NCBI RefSeq assembly: GCF_029395675.1
Contig: NZ_CP115184.1
Coordinates: forward strand, 1,922,001 to 1,986,000
Source: Janibacter cremeus
GTDB taxonomy: Bacteria; Actinomycetota; Actinomycetes; Actinomycetales; Dermatophilaceae
Length of the DNA stretch: 64,000 nucleotides
Direction of reading: 5' to 3'
Shown here: positions 60,242 through 64,000 of the stretch, piece by piece
Position numbering within the stretch: position 1 is the stretch's first letter
How the letters are laid out: each line of letters starts with the position of its first letter
Made by a program: the position numbers and the translations under genes
Notes under the pieces: model-generated
Databases searched by the model: none
Seen by the model: only the letters and a program-made list of their open reading frames with translations
Told to the model about the DNA's origin: nothing

Positions 60242-61693
60242 ATGGAATCCGTGACCGATGCCGTCGTCGGGCTCAACGACATCTACTGGTACCTCGTCAT
60301 TGTCCTGCTCGTCGTCGCCGGGTTGACCTTCACCATCTGGTCCGTGGTGGTGCAGATCCGCTTCGTGCCGGAGATGTTCCGCACGATCGTCGAGCGGCCA
60401 ACGGGCACGAAGGACGAGGACAGCATCTCGCCCTTCCGCGCCTTCACGATCTCGGCGGCCTCCCGCGTGGGCACCGGCAATGTCGCCGGTGTGGCGATCG
60501 CCATCACCCTCGGCGGCCCGGGCGCGGTGTTCTGGATGTGGATGCTCGCGCTCATCGGCGGCGCGACCGCCTTCGTGGAGTCCACGCTCGCCCAGCTGTA
60601 CAAGGTCCGTGGTGGCGACAGCTACGTCGGCGGTCCGGCCTACTACATCCGTGACGGTCTCCGGCTGCCGTGGCTGGCCGCCATCTTCGCCGTGCTCATC
60701 ACCGTCACCTACGGTTTCGTCTTCAACTCGGTCCAGGCGAACTCGATCTCCGCCTCCGTCCAGGGCAACGTCGGCGGCAACAGCACGGTGACCGCATGGG
60801 CCGTCGGCCTGGGACTCGCCGTCATCACCGCCGTGGTCATCTTCGGCGGTGTCCGCCGGGTCTCCGCGGTCACCGAGGTGATCGTGCCGCTCATGGCGGT
60901 CGCGTACATCGCCGTCGCGCTCGTCGTGGTCGCGATCAACATCCAGCACGTCCCCGCGATGTTCAGCCTCATCGTGGAGCACGCGCTCGGGTTCCGCGAG
61001 ATCGCCGGCGCCGCCTTCGGTGCGGCCGTCATGCAGGGCATGCGCCGCGGCCTCTTCTCCAACGAGGCAGGCATGGGTTCGGTGCCCAACGCCGCCGCGA
61101 CCGCATCCGTCTCGCACCCGGTCAAGCAGGGCCTCGTCCAGACGCTCGGCGTCTACTTCGACACGATCCTCGTCTGCTCGGCGACTGCGTTCGTCATCCT
61201 GCTGAGCGACCCGTCCTTCGGCCTGGACGACCCCGAGGGCATCCAGCTGACGCAGAGCGCCCTGCAGGGCCAGGTCGGTGACTGGGCGGGGCCGTTCCTG
61301 TCCGTGGTGATCTTCTTCCTCGCGTGGTCCTCGGTGCTGGGCAACACCTACTACGGCGAGGCCAACATCCGTTTCCTCAGCGGCTCCGGGCGCATGCTCA
61401 CGGCCTTCCGGGTGCTGGTCCTCCTCTGCGTCGTCGGCGGGTCCCTCGGCTCGGTGGCGCTCGTGTGGAGCCTGGCCGATCTCTTCATGGGCCTGATGGC
61501 GACCATCAACCTCATCGCCATCCTGCCCCTGGCCGGACTGACGATGGCGTTGCTGAGGAACTACAGCGAGCAGAAGGCGCAGGGACACAACCCGGTCTTC
61601 CACCGCGAGGACCTGCCGCAGGCACGAGGGGTGATCCTCTGGGACGACGCGGACATCGAGGTCTGGACCAGGGACAAGGAACCGGCCCGGTAG
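60242..61693 (+). CDS. Alanine/glycine:cation symporter (AGCS family)
   Basis: 483 residues with about ten transmembrane helices. Family signatures: FRAFTISAASRVGTGNVAGV, GGPGAVFWMWMLALIGGATAF and MRRGLFSNEAGMGSVPNAAA. It imports alanine or glycine with Na+ (or H+). The ATG lies exactly 6 bases after TAGGGT (60230-60235), a leaderless pattern. It lies on the strand opposite to the tad genes and separates tadC from flp, which are usually adjacent. Confidence 0.92.
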   Translation: MESVTDAVVGLNDIYWYLVIVLLVVAGLTFTIWSVVVQIRFVPEMFRTIVERPTGTKDEDSISPFRAFTISAASRVGTGNVAGVAIAITLGGPGAVFWMWMLALIGGATAFVESTLAQLYKVRGGDSYVGGPAYYIRDGLRLPWLAAIFAVLITVTYGFVFNSVQANSISASVQGNVGGNSTVTAWAVGLGLAVITAVVIFGGVRRVSAVTEVIVPLMAVAYIAVALVVVAINIQHVPAMFSLIVEHALGFREIAGAAFGAAVMQGMRRGLFSNEAGMGSVPNAAATASVSHPVKQGLVQTLGVYFDTILVCSATAFVILLSDPSFGLDDPEGIQLTQSALQGQVGDWAGPFLSVVIFFLAWSSVLGNTYYGEANIRFLSGSGRMLTAFRVLVLLCVVGGSLGSVALVWSLADLFMGLMATINLIAILPLAGLTMALLRNYSEQKAQGHNPVFHREDLPQARGVILWDDADIEVWTRDKEPAR

Positions 61694-61711
61694 ACGTCGC
61701 CCTCGCCCTCC

Positions 61712-62263
61712 TCACGACAGCTGGGTCCCGACCAGCACGGCGACGAGGGGCACCACCGCGGTCGCGACGAAGGCCGGCAGGAAGCACAGCCCCAGCGGGA
61801 GCACGAGCATGACCGCGGCCGTGCCACCGGCCTGCTCGAGGCGCCGGGACTCCGTCTCGCGCAACGTCGTCGCCGCGTCGAGGAGCACCGTGGCCGAGGG
61901 CGCACCGACGGCATCGGCGACGACGAAGGCGGTCGCCGTGGGGCCCCACACGGCACGGGCGTATCCCCAGGCCTGCCCCATCGGGCGTCCCCAGCGAAGG
62001 GCGGCCCCCACCCGGGTCAGGTCCTCCGCGGCTCCGGGCGCGGCCACCTCCGCGACCTCCTCGAGGGCCTGGACGAGGCCGCGGCCGGACTTCAGTGCCA
62101 GGGCGAGCAGGACACTGGCGTCCGCCACGTCCTCGACGGTGACACCGACTCGTGCCGCAGAGCGCCGCGGGTCGGCACCACATGACCACCACGCACGTCG
62201 CGCGGAGGTCCCGGGCCAGACGATGACCGCCGCGAGCACGAGCACCACGACCACCCCGCTCAC
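61712..62263 (-). CDS. TadC-like type II secretion F-domain protein
   Basis: 183 residues. N-terminal helix VVVVLVLAAVIVWPG, then the cytoplasmic GspF half: VADASVLLALALKSGRGLVQ, GAALRWGRPMGQAWGYARAV, ESRRLEQAGGTAAVMLVLPL, ending with two helices. It is the membrane platform partner of TadB. The GTG start overlaps the tadB stop by 4 bases (GTGA). It converges on the AGCS gene, 18 bp apart. Confidence 0.82.
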   Translation of the reverse strand: MSGVVVVLVLAAVIVWPGTSARRAWWSCGADPRRSAARVGVTVEDVADASVLLALALKSGRGLVQALEEVAEVAAPGAAEDLTRVGAALRWGRPMGQAWGYARAVWGPTATAFVVADAVGAPSATVLLDAATTLRETESRRLEQAGGTAAVMLVLPLGLCFLPAFVATAVVPLVAVLVGTQLS

Positions 62264-62940
62264 CGGTGCACCTCGGCGGCCACGGCCCGGGCGAGCACCC
62301 ACCGGCAGACGAGCCAGCCGACGCCGGTCAGACCCAGCCCGACGGCCGCGCTGACCATCGTCGCGACGCTGTGGCCGTACACCTCCCAGGGCGTGAGGCC
62401 GAAGGTGAGCCCGGCCAGCATCCCGACGAGCGGCAGCAGGGTGAGCATCCGCATCGTCGCCCGCGCACCGGAGGTCGCCGCGTCGAGCCGGCGCCGCGCC
62501 TGGACCTGCGCCCGCAGCACCTGGGCGCTCGTCGTCATCGACGGCGCCAGGGCCACGCCCAGGTCCTCGCTGAGGGTCCAGGCACCCGCGAGTGCGTTCA
62601 GCTCGGGTCGCTCCAGGGCGTGCGTGCGCCACACCTCGCCTGCGCGACCGCCCGAGGACAGCTGGTCGTGCACCTCGGCGAGGACGCCGGCCCACGGCTG
62701 CGGTGCCTCCCCCGCGACGATCCGTACCGCCGTGGTCGGCGTCGCGCCGGAGCGCAGTGTCATGGCGAGCAGGTCGGCGACGCGGGCCAGGCCCTCGAGG
62801 TCGACCAGGGGTGAGCCGCGCCGGCCGGGCCGCCATCCCACGCGCAGCCGTGGCTCGCCACCGGGGACTCCCGCGGCGGCAGCCCGCCCGGGCCAGCACA
62901 GCGCCGCGACGAGGACCAGCATGACGACGAGCAGGCTCAC
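62260..62940 (-). CDS. TadB-like type II secretion F-domain protein
   Basis: 226 residues. LEGLARVADLLAMTLRSGAT and LAGAWTLSEDLGVALAPSM are GspF-type helices; then RRRLDAATSGARATMRMLTL and two C-terminal membrane helices. It is shorter than full TadB, as is usual for the actinobacterial (Rv3658c-like) version. GTG start, with 4-base overlaps with tadA and tadC. Confidence 0.82.
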   Translation of the reverse strand: MSLLVVMLVLVAALCWPGRAAAAGVPGGEPRLRVGWRPGRRGSPLVDLEGLARVADLLAMTLRSGATPTTAVRIVAGEAPQPWAGVLAEVHDQLSSGGRAGEVWRTHALERPELNALAGAWTLSEDLGVALAPSMTTSAQVLRAQVQARRRLDAATSGARATMRMLTLLPLVGMLAGLTFGLTPWEVYGHSVATMVSAAVGLGLTGVGWLVCRWVLARAVAAEVHR

Positions 62941-63977
62941 GACGTCGCACCCGGGAGCGTGCCGATGGAGTCCACGACGCGCCGACCGCCGACCCGCCGC
63001 AGGTGGACGACCACCTCAAGGGCACTGACCACCTGCGCGCGCACGGCGTCACGACTCATCCCGGCCAGCGCCCCGAGTGCCTCCAGGCGGCTCATCACGT
63101 CCTCCGCACGGTTGGCGTGGAGGGTGCCACAACCCCCCTCGTGCCCCGTGTTGAGTGCGAGGAGCAGATCGCGCACCTCGGCCCCACGCACCTCACCGAC
63201 CACGAGGCGGTCCGGTCTCATGCGCAGGGCCTGGCGCACGAGGTCGACCATCGTCACCTCGCCGGCACCCTCGGTGTTCGCCGAGCGCGCCTGCAGCAGG
63301 ACGACGTGCGGATGATCCACCTGGATCTCACCGACGTCCTCGACGACGAGCAGTCGCTCGTGCGCCGGGACCTCTGCCAGGAGGGCGGCCAGCAGCGTCG
63401 TCTTGCCCGTGCCGGTCCCGCCGGTGATGACGTGGGCGCGCCGCTCGGCGACGACCTCGCGCAGCTGCCCGGCCTGCAGCGGCGTGGCCATCCCGAGGTC
63501 GACCAACCGGTCCAACCCGCCGCCGCGGTGCCGTGGGATGCGCAGGCTCAGGTGTGGGCCGCCGGCGACGAGCGGCGGCAGCACCGCGTGCAGGCGGATG
63601 CCGCGGGGCAGCAACCCGTCCACCCACGGCTGGGCATCGTCCAACCGCCGTGCGGCCATCGCCGCGAGCCGCGTCGCCAGCCGGCGCACGGCAGCGGCGT
63701 CACCGACCTCGACGCCCACGGCTCGGGTGACGCCCGCACCGCGATCGACCCACACCGAGCCGTCTCCGTTGACCAAGACGTCCGTGACGCTCTCGTCCGC
63801 CACCAGCGGCTCGAGCACCCCCAGCCCCATCAGCTCGGCCTGCAGCTCGTCCGAACGTCGTCGGGCACCCGCGACGCCCAGCCGCACCGCCTCGGAGTGG
63901 GCCACGTCCGCGATGGCCGAGTCGTCCGGCGTCCGTCCGGCCCGTACCTGCGCGTCCATGGCACTCGACCACCTCAC
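62937..63977 (-). CDS. tadA: TadA/CpaF-family secretion ATPase
   Basis: About 346 residues; powers assembly of the Flp pilus. N-terminal VADESVTDVLVNGDGSVWVD, Walker A ITGGTGTGKTTLLAALLAEV, Asp box LLVVEDVGEIQVDHPHVV, Walker B RPDRLVVGEVRGAEVRDLLL, and His box GHEGGCGTLHANRAEDVMSR. The GTG at 63977 is the first start inside the window; the frame is open to the window end, so a further upstream start cannot be excluded. An Rv3660c-like gene would be expected beyond the edge. Confidence 0.92.
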   Translation of the reverse strand: MRWSSAMDAQVRAGRTPDDSAIADVAHSEAVRLGVAGARRRSDELQAELMGLGVLEPLVADESVTDVLVNGDGSVWVDRGAGVTRAVGVEVGDAAAVRRLATRLAAMAARRLDDAQPWVDGLLPRGIRLHAVLPPLVAGGPHLSLRIPRHRGGGLDRLVDLGMATPLQAGQLREVVAERRAHVITGGTGTGKTTLLAALLAEVPAHERLLVVEDVGEIQVDHPHVVLLQARSANTEGAGEVTMVDLVRQALRMRPDRLVVGEVRGAEVRDLLLALNTGHEGGCGTLHANRAEDVMSRLEALGALAGMSRDAVRAQVVSALEVVVHLRRVGGRRVVDSIGTLPGATS

Positions 63978-64000
63978 GAGACCAGCCCCAGCACCCCGTC

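Overview
The window is high-GC DNA from an actinobacterium. Gene content (DUF2342 metalloprotease next to tilS and dacB, tmk-holB, topA, a membrane pyrophosphatase, Rv3649-like helicase, tad/flp locus, GAF-ANTAR regulators) suggests Micrococcales, perhaps Intrasporangiaceae (Janibacter-like). The genus is an inference from gene content and was not tested by any search. M. tuberculosis also keeps topA, holB, the Rv3649 helicase and a tad-like locus near one another, so the right half looks like old conserved chromosome.

Layout. 1-3.5 kb: tilS (partial), zinc metalloprotease and dacB on the minus strand, divergent from ppa. 3.5-10.5 kb: a looser set (SRPBCC protein, epoxide-hydrolase-like enzyme, HNH-repeat protein, SDR, lipase-like protein, TspO, and a TrkH/KtrB potassium channel with an RCK partner that stops after its N domain). 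10.66-29.70 kb: an integrated mobile element in tRNA-Thr(CGT), bounded by a 93-bp direct repeat (92 matches) whose right copy is the 3' half of the intact tRNA gene and its terminator. It carries a tyrosine integrase and a RepSA-type rolling-circle initiator, as in actinomycete integrative and conjugative elements (AICEs). I see no FtsK-like translocase and no excisionase, so it is probably mobilizable or crippled. Its cargo is (i) a copper/heavy-metal block: DMT permease, CDF exporter, F510_1955-type lipoprotein, Tat-exported multicopper oxidase, SHOCT membrane protein and a response regulator/histidine kinase pair; (ii) two poorly known genes with shared upstream repeats, one with a HEPN-type RNA-cleavage motif; (iii) a short UvrA-like ATPase, small proteins, a hydrolase and a second HEPN-motif protein.

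29.7-64 kb: chromosome again. It holds a LuxR regulator, flavin monooxygenase, secreted peptidase, holB-tmk, a beta-lactamase-family hydrolase, a pyrimidine-dimer glycosylase, acyl-CoA synthetase with an SCP2 protein, topA, a DODA dioxygenase, a heterodimeric ABC exporter, a methyltransferase, hppA, a dehydrogenase/membrane-protein pair, a STAS protein divergent from a MrfA-like helicase, three overlapping GAF-ANTAR genes, and a tad/flp pilus locus split by an AGCS symporter.

Two properties run through the window. At least 15 genes start exactly 6 or 7 bases after a TAnnnT hexamer, which points to leaderless transcripts. Many neighbours overlap by 4 bases (ATGA or GTGA), which points to translational coupling. 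The least explained part is the 18.6-21.1 kb segment of the element, where palindromes and a dispersed 34-bp repeat sit upstream of a HEPN-motif gene and a partner of unknown function.
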